Shown here one piece after another: positions 43,516-50,814 of a stretch of 64,000 bases of DNA; positions within the stretch are counted from its first letter, which is position 1, and every line of letters starts with the position of its first letter. The translations under genes were made by a program, and so were the position numbers. The notes under the pieces are model-generated. The model saw only the letters and a list, made by a program, of their open reading frames with translations. It made no database searches and had not been told where the DNA came from. The DNA comes from Sphingomonas mali NBRC 15500 (GTDB lineage: Bacteria > Pseudomonadota > Alphaproteobacteria > Sphingomonadales > Sphingomonadaceae), in NCBI RefSeq assembly GCF_001598415.1, contig NZ_BCYX01000001.1:372001-436000 (forward strand). Reading direction: 5' to 3'.

Positions 43516-44193
43516 ATGCGTATCCTGCTGGTCGAGGACGATGCCGATCTGGCCGCCGCGATCCTGCGCGTGCTGCGCGCCGAGAATTTCGCGGTCGATC
43601 ACGCCGCGAATGGCGAGGACGGCGCGCATCTCGGCGACACCGGTCAATATGACGCTGCCGTGCTCGACCTCGGCCTGCCGGTCAAATCGGGGATTGCCGT
43701 GCTCAACGAATGGCGCGCCGCGGGACGCACCCTGCCCGTCCTGATCCTCACCGCGCGCGACGGATGGTCCGACAAGGTCGAGGGGTTCCGCGCCGGCGCC
43801 GACGATTACCTGACCAAGCCGTTCCGCGTCGAGGAACTGGTGATGCGGCTACGCGCGCTCGCGCGGCGGGCCGCGGGCCATGCAGCACCACGCGTCGCAT
43901 GCGGGCCGCTCAGCTATGACGCGCAGACCGGCCAGTTCGAGCTCGACGGGCTGCCGCTCCGCCTCACCGCGCTCGAGTGGCGCGTGCTGTCGGCGCTGAT
44001 CCTGCGCAAGGAAAGCGTGATCGAGCGGCTCGAATTGCTCGACCGCGTCTATGAGAATGATGCCGATCCTGATTCCAATTCGCTCGAGGTGATCATCGCA
44101 CGGCTGCGGCGCAAGATCGGGCGCGACCTGATCGAGACGGTGCGCGGGCGCGGCTATCGGCTGACCGCCGATATGCTGACGGCACCGCAATGA
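43516..44193 (+). CDS. OmpR/PhoB-family response regulator
   Basis: A 225-residue two-domain regulator: receiver (1-115) with acidic pocket EDD (6-8), phospho-Asp 51 (VLDLGLP) and Lys in DYLTKPF, then a winged-helix DNA-binding domain (125-222; LTALEWRVLSALILRKESVIERLELLDRVY). It resembles the QseB/PmrA/TctD branch. The stop overlaps the sensor kinase start by 4 bases. The divergent OB-fold protein gene 125 bases away is the nearest possible target. Confidence 0.93.
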   Translation: MRILLVEDDADLAAAILRVLRAENFAVDHAANGEDGAHLGDTGQYDAAVLDLGLPVKSGIAVLNEWRAAGRTLPVLILTARDGWSDKVEGFRAGADDYLTKPFRVEELVMRLRALARRAAGHAAPRVACGPLSYDAQTGQFELDGLPLRLTALEWRVLSALILRKESVIERLELLDRVYENDADPDSNSLEVIIARLRRKIGRDLIETVRGRGYRLTADMLTAPQ

Positions 44194-45542
44194 GGCTGAT
44201 GCCGCAGTCGATCCGCGGGCGGCTGCTCGCGCTGTCTGCCGTCGCCACGCTGCTCGCGCTGATCGTCGCGGGCGTCGCGATCGGCGGCATCCTGGAACGG
44301 TTCGTCATCCACGGCGCGGATCAGCGACTGGATAATGAGGGTTTCGTGCTCGCCAGCCTGGTGACGCGTGAAGGGGGGATCGATCGCGCGCGCGCCGCCG
44401 AGATCGAGGCCGGCTTCGCGCCCGGCGACGTCTGGCGGATCGATACGCCGACCAGCTCGCTGTCGCGCGGCGGGCTGCGGCCGTTGACCGAGGCGATGCT
44501 CGATCGCCGGCCACCCCGCCCCCATCCCGATCGCGACCATGATCGCGATGCGTCGCCTTGGCGACCGTTCGACAGCGGCCTGACCGATGGCGAGCCGGTT
44601 CATGGCCGCTGGCGAACCGTGCTGACCGATGCCGGTCCGGCCACGATCGCGGTCGCCACACCGCGCGAGACGATCACGCGGCCGATCCTGGGGGCGATGG
44701 CGCCGCTGATCCTGTCATTGCTGGCGCTGGGCGTTCTGCTCGCCATCGCGACGTTGATTCAGCTACGCTTGGGCCTGCGTCCGCTCGACCGGCTGCGCGA
44801 TGACATCGCAGCGGTGCGCAATGGCCGTGCCGAGCGCCTCTCGGAGGACCAGCCCGCCGAACTTGCCCCGCTTGCCAGTGAACTCAACGCGCTGGTTGCC
44901 GACAATCAGGCGGCGCTCGCCGCGGCGCGTGGCACCGCGGCCAATCTGGCGCATGGGCTGAAGACGCCGATCGCCACGCTTGCCTTGGTCGCCGGCGAGC
45001 CCGGGCGCGACCCCGACGGACGGCTGGCGGCGTTGGTCGCCCGGCTGGACGCGACGGTGCGTCATCATCTCGGCCGAGCGCGCGCCGGCATCGCGAGCGC
45101 ACGCGTCGCGACGTCGGTCGGTGTGGTGGCCGACGACATCGTCACCGCGCTGCGCCGCATCCATGCCGAGCGCGGCGTCATGATCGGGGTCGAGATACCG
45201 GCCGATCTGATGGTCGCTGTCGACCGTACCGACCTGGACGAGATGATCGGCAATCTGGCCGATAACGCGATGCGATGGGCGCGATCGCGGGTCGTAATCG
45301 ACGCACACGCCGTATCCGGATCGGCGATCATCACGATCGAGGACGATGGCCCAGGCATCACACCGGCCGAGCGAGTACGCGCCTTGTCGAAGGGCGTCCG
45401 ACTCGATGAACGCAATGAAGGGCATGGTTTCGGTCTGACGATCGCGCACGAACTGGCGGTGCTGTATGGCGGTGACCTGACCTTGGGCGATACACCCGAT
45501 GGCGGGCTGGCGGCGACGCTGACCTTGCCGCTCGCCCGCTGA
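44190..45542 (+). CDS. Sensor histidine kinase
   Basis: A 450-residue membrane kinase partnered with the response regulator upstream. Two helices (about 12-32 and 165-190) enclose a periplasmic sensor of about 130 residues containing a His/Asp-rich patch (RPPRPHPDRDHDRDASPW); HAMP follows, then the phospho-His in NLAHGLKTPIATL (H255), N-box (GNLADNAMRW) and G-boxes (EDDGPGI, GHGFGLTI). The HAHG-type H-box and layout fit QseC/PhoQ-like kinases. The His/Asp patch could bind a metal cation, which is an inference. Confidence 0.92.
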   Translation: MRLMPQSIRGRLLALSAVATLLALIVAGVAIGGILERFVIHGADQRLDNEGFVLASLVTREGGIDRARAAEIEAGFAPGDVWRIDTPTSSLSRGGLRPLTEAMLDRRPPRPHPDRDHDRDASPWRPFDSGLTDGEPVHGRWRTVLTDAGPATIAVATPRETITRPILGAMAPLILSLLALGVLLAIATLIQLRLGLRPLDRLRDDIAAVRNGRAERLSEDQPAELAPLASELNALVADNQAALAAARGTAANLAHGLKTPIATLALVAGEPGRDPDGRLAALVARLDATVRHHLGRARAGIASARVATSVGVVADDIVTALRRIHAERGVMIGVEIPADLMVAVDRTDLDEMIGNLADNAMRWARSRVVIDAHAVSGSAIITIEDDGPGITPAERVRALSKGVRLDERNEGHGFGLTIAHELAVLYGGDLTLGDTPDGGLAATLTLPLAR

Positions 45543-45552
45543 AGCCGACGCG

Positions 45553-46545
45553 CTACAGCCAGGGCCGCTGATCGGGCCAGTGCATCGGATAATGGTTCAC
45601 ATATTGCGCCAGCCGCGGCTGGTTGCTGCGATTGGCGCTGGCGCCGTGCGGGATTTCATGGCGCCAGATCACGAGGTCCCCCGCCCCTGCCGGCACCGTG
45701 ACTGCTTCGGATGACAGATTGACGGTCCGCGGATCCGCACCGTTCAGGCTTTCGATCCAGCCATCGGCCAGGCGATAGTGGAAACCCGGCACGACCTGCA
45801 GCGCACCATGATCGGCGGCGGTATCGGTCAGATAGAGGATCGCCTGGGTCTCGAGCGCGATCGGCGGCGTCAAATTGCCATCCCAGTGCAGATGCGGCCC
45901 GGGAAAGGTGTAGCCGGGCCTGATCGGCGGATTGAAGCTCAGCCGGTCGGTCGACACGATCAGGTCGGCATGGCCGTAGAGCTCGGCGAACGCCTTCGCC
46001 ATGCGCGCCGAGCGGCGCGGCACGTCCATAGTCGGATGCTGGAAATGCTGGATCATGATGCCGTTGGTGCGTGGCCCGTACCAGGTCGCGGGATCGGCCG
46101 GGTCGGCGTCGAGGATCGACCAGAGATGATCCGCGATCGCCGCTGCCTGATCGCGCGTGATCGCCTGGCGCAGCACGACCACGCCGTCGCGATCCCATCG
46201 CGCCTGGTCTTCGGCGTCGAACACCGGCGCCATCGCCATCACCGCCGCCTGGCGGGCGATCTCCTCGGCCGGCGGCTCGGCGCCGTCATACCAAGCGGTG
46301 TAGCGCGCCAGCCGCGCCGCATCGGGCAGTCCCGCGGTCGCGGCGATCCATGCGGTGAACGCCGGCCAGTCGGGCCGCGCCTGTCCCAGCATCGACATCG
46401 TCTGTTCGAGCCCCAGACCGAGCATGTCGAGCAGCGTCCGGATGGGGACGGGACGCGCCTCGGCGGGCGAATCGTGCTGCGTCACGCGCGCCCACAGCGC
46501 CCGGAGTCCGCGAATCTCGTCAAACGGAGCGATCGGATCGACCAT
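45553..46545 (-). CDS. Phytanoyl-CoA dioxygenase-family protein
   Basis: A 330-residue Fe(II)/2-oxoglutarate oxygenase. The metal-binding facial triad is visible as H-x-D in HLHWDGN and the distal His in RHEIPHGAS; the Arg that binds 2-oxoglutarate is in RLAQYVN. An N-terminal extension of about 110 residues precedes the double-stranded beta-helix. Bacterial PhyH proteins hydroxylate diverse small molecules, so the substrate is open. ATG at 46545 (MVDPIAPF) is preferred to 46563. Convergent with the kinase gene. Confidence 0.85.
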   Translation of the reverse strand: MVDPIAPFDEIRGLRALWARVTQHDSPAEARPVPIRTLLDMLGLGLEQTMSMLGQARPDWPAFTAWIAATAGLPDAARLARYTAWYDGAEPPAEEIARQAAVMAMAPVFDAEDQARWDRDGVVVLRQAITRDQAAAIADHLWSILDADPADPATWYGPRTNGIMIQHFQHPTMDVPRRSARMAKAFAELYGHADLIVSTDRLSFNPPIRPGYTFPGPHLHWDGNLTPPIALETQAILYLTDTAADHGALQVVPGFHYRLADGWIESLNGADPRTVNLSSEAVTVPAGAGDLVIWRHEIPHGASANRSNQPRLAQYVNHYPMHWPDQRPWL

Positions 46546-46563
46546 GACTCGACCCGACCACAA

Positions 46564-46962
46564 CAGGTTGATAGGGTCCAGCGGCTGGGCACAATATTTT
46601 TGTGTGTTCCGTGTTCGTTCCCTTGCCTTCGCGGAAGCCCGCGGAAACCCGCGCGTCGCGGCGAATGGACCGGATCGGACCTTCCATGAGTCGAGTCAAA
46701 ATAGCGACGAATTGAGTCACTAATTCGTCATTTACGGTATTGCGTCCGGACCCGGATGGGCACAATCTGTTGTAGTTCGGTTCGGGGGCGACCCAAGCAC
46801 TGGTGGAATTCCTGTTGCGATCCCATATCGCAGCACGAGGCCGCTCGCGCTTTTTTGAACAGGCTGTGGACTATTTTTGTTCTCACCTGTCGGCGCCGGA
46901 ATGATAAGGTGGGGGTTCGTTCCCCCGAGTCGATTTGTGCGAGCGGAAAGCAGGGGCGAGAG
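46564..46962 (+). promoter_or_regulatory. Noncoding region upstream of nrdA
   Basis: About 400 bases without a convincing gene between phyH and nrdA. Two imperfect palindromes stand out: CACAATATTTTTGTG (46590-46604), nearer phyH, and CACAATCTGTTGTAG (46761-46775), which matches the general NrdR-box pattern at roughly 11 of 16 positions by eye. A DnaA-box-like CTGTGGACTA lies near 46864. An in-frame extension of nrdA to 46756 exists but has no ribosome site. Repressor sites are plausible, not shown. Confidence 0.35.
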
Positions 46963-48876
46963 ATGGATTTCAGAGACACCGAAGGAACGGGCGAGAATAT
47001 GGCGACCGACGCGATCGAGGCAGCAACGGCGCAGGCAAATGCGGCGCCCAAGGCGAAGAAGCGCGACTCGAAGTCGATCGCGAAGCCGTATCCGGTCGAG
47101 GTCGATCATTCGCGCGATGACCTCCTGACCGATTTCGGCAAGGACACGCTCAACGACCGCTATCTGCTGCCGGGCGAATCGTATCAGGACCTCTTCGTCC
47201 GCGTCGCCTCGGCTTATGCCGATGACGGTGCGCACGCGCAGCGCCTCTACGACTATATCTCGCGTTTGTGGTTCATGCCGGCGACCCCGGTATTGTCGAA
47301 CGGCGGCACCGGACGCGGCCTGCCGATCTCGTGCTTCCTCAATTCGGTGCCCGACAGCCTCAACGGCATCGTTGACACCTGGAACGAGAATGTCTGGCTC
47401 GCCTCACGCGGCGGCGGCATCGGCACTTATTGGGGCAATGTCCGCGGCATTGGCGAGCCGGTCGGCCTGAACGGCAAGACCAGCGGTATCATTCCGTTCG
47501 TCCGCGTGATGGACAGCCTGACGCTCGCGATCAGCCAGGGCTCGCTGCGCCGCGGCTCGGCGGCCTGCTATCTCGACATCTCGCACCCGGAGATCGAGGA
47601 ATTCCTCGAAATCCGCAAACCGTCGGGCGACTTCAACCGCAAGGCGCTCAACCTGCACCATGGCGTGCTGATCCCCGACGCTTTCATGGAAGCGGTGCGC
47701 GACGGCGCCGAATGGTCGCTCAAATCGCCCAAGGACGGCAGCGAGCGCGGCAAGGTCGATGCCCGCGCCTTGTTCCAGAAGCTGGTCGAGACCCGTCTGG
47801 CGACCGGCGAGCCGTACATCATCTTCGCCGATCACGTGAACTCGACGATGCCCAAGCATCATCGCGATCTCGGGCTCAAGGTCTCGACCTCGAACCTGTG
47901 CTCGGAAATCACCTTGCCGACCGGCAAGGACCACCTGGGCAAGGATCGCACCGCGGTGTGCTGCCTCAGTTCGCTCAACCTCGAGACCTGGGATCAGTGG
48001 AACAAGGACGAGCACTTCATCGAGGACATCATGCGGTTCCTCGACAATGTGCTGCAGGATTTCATCGACCGCGCCGAGCCCGGCATGGAGCGCGCCGCTT
48101 ATTCGGCGATGCGCGAGCGGTCGGTTGGTCTTGGCGTGATGGGCTTCCACTCGTTCCTCCAGGCGCGCGGCCTGCCGTTCGAAGGCGCCATGGCGAAGTC
48201 GTGGAACATGAAGATGTTCAAGCAGATCCGCGCGCAGGTCGACGCCGCGTCGATGGCGCTGGCGGTCGAGCGCGGCCCCTGCCCCGACGCCGCCGACATG
48301 GGCGTGATGGAGCGGTTCAGCTGCAAGATGGCGATCGCGCCGACCGCGTCGATCTCGATCATCTGCGGCGGCACCAGCGCCTGCATCGAGCCGATCCCGG
48401 CCAACATCTATACCCACAAGACGCTGTCGGGATCGTTCTCGGTCAAGAATCCGTATCTCGAGAAGATCTTCATCGAGAAGTCGAAGAACAGCGACGCGGT
48501 GTGGAACTCGATCCTCGAGCGCGGCGGCTCGGTCCAGCATCTCGACTTCCTGACCCAGGAAGAAAAGGACTGCTACAAGACCAGCTTCGAGATCGACCAG
48601 CGCTGGCTGATCGAGCTCCAGGCCGACCGCACGCCGTATATCGACCAGTCGACCAGCCTCAACCTGTTCATCCCGGCCGATGTCGAGAAGTGGGACCTGC
48701 TGATGCTCCACTTCCGCGCCTGGGAACTGGGCGTGAAGTCGCTTTACTACCTCCGCTCCAAATCGGTGCAGCGCGCCGGCTTCGCGGGTGGCGTGGAAGC
48801 CGACAACACGATCGAGGCGCCCAAGTTCGAGCTGGGCGAAACGACGGATTACGATGAATGCCTGGCGTGCCAGTGA
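46963..48876 (+). CDS. nrdA: Class Ia ribonucleotide reductase, large (alpha) subunit
   Basis: A 637-residue catalytic subunit that reduces ribonucleoside diphosphates to deoxy forms. Active-site residues are in place: C124 (PISCFLNS), N311-C313-E315 (SNLCSE), the second redox Cys at about 333-334 (VCCLSS), the radical-path Tyr pair in SLYYLRS, and a C-terminal CLACQ pair for thioredoxin exchange. No N-terminal ATP cone is visible, so dATP overall inhibition may be absent. GGGGCGAG lies 3 bases before ATG at 46963. The partner nrdB is 1.9 kb downstream, separated by eight other features. Confidence 0.96.
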   Translation: MDFRDTEGTGENMATDAIEAATAQANAAPKAKKRDSKSIAKPYPVEVDHSRDDLLTDFGKDTLNDRYLLPGESYQDLFVRVASAYADDGAHAQRLYDYISRLWFMPATPVLSNGGTGRGLPISCFLNSVPDSLNGIVDTWNENVWLASRGGGIGTYWGNVRGIGEPVGLNGKTSGIIPFVRVMDSLTLAISQGSLRRGSAACYLDISHPEIEEFLEIRKPSGDFNRKALNLHHGVLIPDAFMEAVRDGAEWSLKSPKDGSERGKVDARALFQKLVETRLATGEPYIIFADHVNSTMPKHHRDLGLKVSTSNLCSEITLPTGKDHLGKDRTAVCCLSSLNLETWDQWNKDEHFIEDIMRFLDNVLQDFIDRAEPGMERAAYSAMRERSVGLGVMGFHSFLQARGLPFEGAMAKSWNMKMFKQIRAQVDAASMALAVERGPCPDAADMGVMERFSCKMAIAPTASISIICGGTSACIEPIPANIYTHKTLSGSFSVKNPYLEKIFIEKSKNSDAVWNSILERGGSVQHLDFLTQEEKDCYKTSFEIDQRWLIELQADRTPYIDQSTSLNLFIPADVEKWDLLMLHFRAWELGVKSLYYLRSKSVQRAGFAGGVEADNTIEAPKFELGETTDYDECLACQ

Positions 48877-48888
48877 GGTAGGCGAATT

Positions 48889-48943
48889 CCCTCTCCCTGT
48901 GGGAGAGGGAGGGAGGCGCGAAGCGCCGGAAGGGTGAGGGCAG
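48889..48943 (+). repeat. Two-hairpin palindromic repeat, copy A
   Basis: Hairpin 1 is CCCTCTCCC-TGT-GGGAGAGGG (48889-48909); hairpin 2 is GGCGC-GAA-GCGCC (48915-48927); then the conserved tail GGAAGGGTGAGGGCAG. Copy B lies inverted after the next gene. The tail supplies a ribosome site (GGAAGG, 48928-48933) and GTG codons for the DUF559 gene. Confidence 0.85.
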
Positions 48944-49317
48944 TGCGCCTTTACGCGAACAAACCGATCGGAACCGTTCCCCGCGCGCGACAGCTACGTC
49001 GCGACGCGGCCTCGCCCGAGCGTCGGTTGTTGCGCGCGCTGCGTGAAGCACTCCCGGAGCTGAAGTGGCGGCACCAGGCGCCGATCGGGCCGTTTTTTGC
49101 GGACATCATGTGTTTCTCGGAATCACTGGTGATCGAAGTCGACGGCGACACGCATGCCGACACCGCCGAGAATGACGCGTCGCGGACAAGAGTGATCGAA
49201 AGCGAGGGCTTTCATGTCCTGCGCTTTTCGAATGGGGATGTGATGGGGAATATCGATGGCGTGGTCGCACATGTGGCGATGACGCTGGGTAACAGGAAAG
49301 AGGGCATCGCGGCGTGA
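48943..49317 (+). CDS. DUF559 endonuclease-like protein (Vsr/PD-(D/E)XK fold)
   Basis: A 124-residue protein. Pattern: RARQLRRDAASPERRLLRALRE, WRHQAPIGPFFADIMCFSESLVIEVDGDTHAD (the D and E-x-D of the nuclease core), then RVIESEGFHVLRFSNGDVM. DUF559 proteins share the Vsr-type nuclease fold. The gene is bounded by two inverted copies of a palindromic repeat (A and B), and its start (GTG 48943, or GTG 48934) and ribosome site lie inside copy A. It interrupts the nrdA-nrdB region, suggesting insertion as a unit. Nuclease activity is inferred from the fold. Confidence 0.85.
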   Translation: MRLYANKPIGTVPRARQLRRDAASPERRLLRALREALPELKWRHQAPIGPFFADIMCFSESLVIEVDGDTHADTAENDASRTRVIESEGFHVLRFSNGDVMGNIDGVVAHVAMTLGNRKEGIAA

Positions 49318-49323
49318 ACCGTC

Positions 49324-49379
49324 CTGCCCTCACCCTTCCGGCCCTGCGGGCCTCCCTCCCTCTCCCGACGGGAGAGGGA
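49324..49379 (-). repeat. Two-hairpin palindromic repeat, copy B (inverted)
   Basis: Read on the minus strand: CCCTCTCCC-GTC-GGGAGAGGG, then GGCCC-GCA-GGGCC, then GGAAGGGTGAGGGCAG. The tail begins 7 bases after the DUF559 stop codon. Stem 2 differs from copy A at paired positions on both sides, so pairing is kept. Confidence 0.85.
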
Positions 49380-49388
49380 GTTGTCGAC

Positions 49389-49655
49389 TCAAGCCTGCTC
49401 TTCCTCCTCGAACGTCACAGCGACATCCGCGTTCGCGCTCAGCCGGACCTTGTCGCCCTCGATATCGGCGATCAGGCCCTTGGAGATGTAGTGGTGGTGC
49501 CCGGCATGGCTGCCCTGCCCTTCCTCGACATCGGCGCCCGAATCCTTCTTGGTCAGCTTGATGCGGTCGCCGTCGACATGGTCGACGGTGCCGACATGGA
49601 CGCCGTCGGCGCCGATGACTTCCATATGTTCCTTGATCTGGCTGAGATCGACCAT
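49389..49655 (-). CDS. DUF2171 protein (tandem copy 1)
   Basis: An 88-residue soluble acidic protein of the DUF2171 family, a PRC-barrel-like small beta fold common in sphingomonads. The core MEVIGADGVHVGTVDHVDGDRIKL is followed by an extra His-rich loop (GSHAGHHHYISKG) that could bind a metal and is largely missing from its neighbour. AAGGAG lies 7 bases before ATG at 49655; the ATG at 49661 is too close to it. The C-terminal half (LIADIEGDKVRLSANADVAVTFEEEE) is almost the same as in the second copy. Confidence 0.82.
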   Translation of the reverse strand: MVDLSQIKEHMEVIGADGVHVGTVDHVDGDRIKLTKKDSGADVEEGQGSHAGHHHYISKGLIADIEGDKVRLSANADVAVTFEEEEQA

Positions 49656-49738
49656 GGTCATGCTCCTTCGATGATGGTGATGGTTACGCGGCCAGAACGC
49701 ACGACCGCGGAGTTGGTCGCATGAGCCGGCATCGCGTC

Positions 49739-49981
49739 CTAGACTTGCTCGTCCTCGAACGTCACCGCGACGTCCGCGTTGGCGCTCAGCCGCACGGTAT
49801 CGCCTTCGATCTCGGCGATCAGGCCGGCCGGGATGAAATGGGCGCGATCGCCTTCCTCCCCGCGGACGCCGGTCGGGCGCAGCTTGATGCTGTGATGAGT
49901 AACGCTGTCGACCGTGCCGACCGCGACGCCATCGGCGCCAATCACGGCCATGTCGGCGCGGACGTTGTTCAACTGGCTCAT
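49739..49981 (-). CDS. DUF2171 protein (tandem copy 2)
   Basis: An 80-residue DUF2171 protein and a tandem paralogue of the gene just downstream on the same strand. Shared blocks: MAVIGADGVAVGTVDSV and LIAEIEGDTVRLSANADVAVTFEDE. The middle loop is shorter and holds HH and H residues (THHSIKL, AHFIPAG). Function unknown; family members occur in stress settings. Divergent from the three small membrane-protein genes that precede nrdB. Confidence 0.82.
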   Translation of the reverse strand: MSQLNNVRADMAVIGADGVAVGTVDSVTHHSIKLRPTGVRGEEGDRAHFIPAGLIAEIEGDTVRLSANADVAVTFEDEQV

Positions 49982-50100
49982 CTTCTTTTCTCCTCGTGTG
50001 GATTGATGACTGGCGACCGGACTAGGCGGACTGCGGCGCGCGCGGCATCCGGGATTTCCCGCATGCCCAGCGACCGTCGCCGCGGCGCAAGGAAGGCGGC

Positions 50101-50295
50101 ATGAACCGCGCGCCCCTGGTCATGTATGCAGTCGCCGGCGTCGCGGGCGCGGGCGGAATCGTCGTCCTGACTCGCCGCGCGACGAGCGAAGGCGCGGTCT
50201 ATGCCCAGCGCATCGGCGCGACGATGCTGCTCGCGCTGGCCGCGATCCTGACCGTCTTCGCCAGCGCGATGGCGAGCTGGGGGCCGGGCGCATGA
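50101..50295 (+). CDS. Small membrane protein, first of three coupled genes
   Basis: A 64-residue protein of two hydrophobic segments (about 6-24 and 41-58) joined by a basic loop (TRRATSEGAVYAQRIG). Its stop overlaps the next start (ATGA), and that gene overlaps the third, so three small membrane proteins are translated in series and end 14 bases before nrdB. I do not recognise the family, but the context indicates a real gene. Confidence 0.65.
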   Translation: MNRAPLVMYAVAGVAGAGGIVVLTRRATSEGAVYAQRIGATMLLALAAILTVFASAMASWGPGA

Positions 50296-50546
50296 GCAAA
50301 ATAGCGTTTCTCGCGCTGACCGGCGTCGTTTGCCTCACCTTCTTTCTCCACGGCCTCTGGATTTTGCGGCGGACGACCGTGCCCGGCAACCCGTGGTATC
50401 CACGCTGGATGGGTGAAGGATTTCGCGCGATGCAGCTTCGGCACATGAAGACCGTGGCACGTGTCCACGTTATCGGGGCGCCGATCGTCTTCCTCGCCAT
50501 GCTCGCGCTCCTGGGCTGGATCCGCTTTGGTGAGGTCGCGCTATGA
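50292..50546 (+). CDS. Small membrane protein, second of three coupled genes
   Basis: An 84-residue two-helix membrane protein (about 4-24 and 61-79) with a conserved-looking polar centre NPWYPRWMGEGFRAMQLRHMKT rich in aromatic and basic residues. 4-base overlaps on both sides. No family recognised. The middle loop is likely cytoplasmic by positive charge. Confidence 0.65.
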   Translation: MSKIAFLALTGVVCLTFFLHGLWILRRTTVPGNPWYPRWMGEGFRAMQLRHMKTVARVHVIGAPIVFLAMLALLGWIRFGEVAL

Positions 50547-50800
50547 ACGGCGCCTTGCTCCTCGGCCTGATCTCGCTGGTCTGCGTCATCGACCTGGCGC
50601 CCGCCTTCTATTTTCTCCGCATGGCCAACCAGGCGGATAGCCTCGTCGGCGCCGCGCCCCAGGCTGGCGCGGTCAATCCCGATGCCGCGCGCCGCTTCGC
50701 GCGTGTCCTGCTCATGGCCACGCCTGGTGTGTGGCTCGTCGTCGCTCTTCTGTCGTTCGGGGTCATCCCGGTCGGCAACATCACCCCCATCACATTCTAG
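50543..50800 (+). CDS. Small membrane protein, third of three coupled genes
   Basis: An 85-residue protein with two hydrophobic helices (about 5-26 and 55-75). An internal NPDAARRFARVLL amphipathic segment precedes helix 2. It ends 14 bases before nrdB, whose ribosome site (GGAG) lies in that gap, so nrdB is probably on the same transcript. Function unknown; no similarity to NrdH, NrdI or NrdE-associated proteins is visible. Confidence 0.65.
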   Translation: MNGALLLGLISLVCVIDLAPAFYFLRMANQADSLVGAAPQAGAVNPDAARRFARVLLMATPGVWLVVALLSFGVIPVGNITPITF

Positions 50801-50814
50801 TCCGGAGTTCGCCC

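Noticed and set aside
46590..46775. A confident NrdR box pair before nrdA
   Set aside because: Two imperfect palindromes are about 170 bases apart, not the 30 or so usual for NrdR pairs, and match only partly; kept as a weak note in the upstream region.
48889..49379. CRISPR-like repeats
   Set aside because: The copies are inverted, not direct, few in number, and frame a coding gene; there are no regular spacers.
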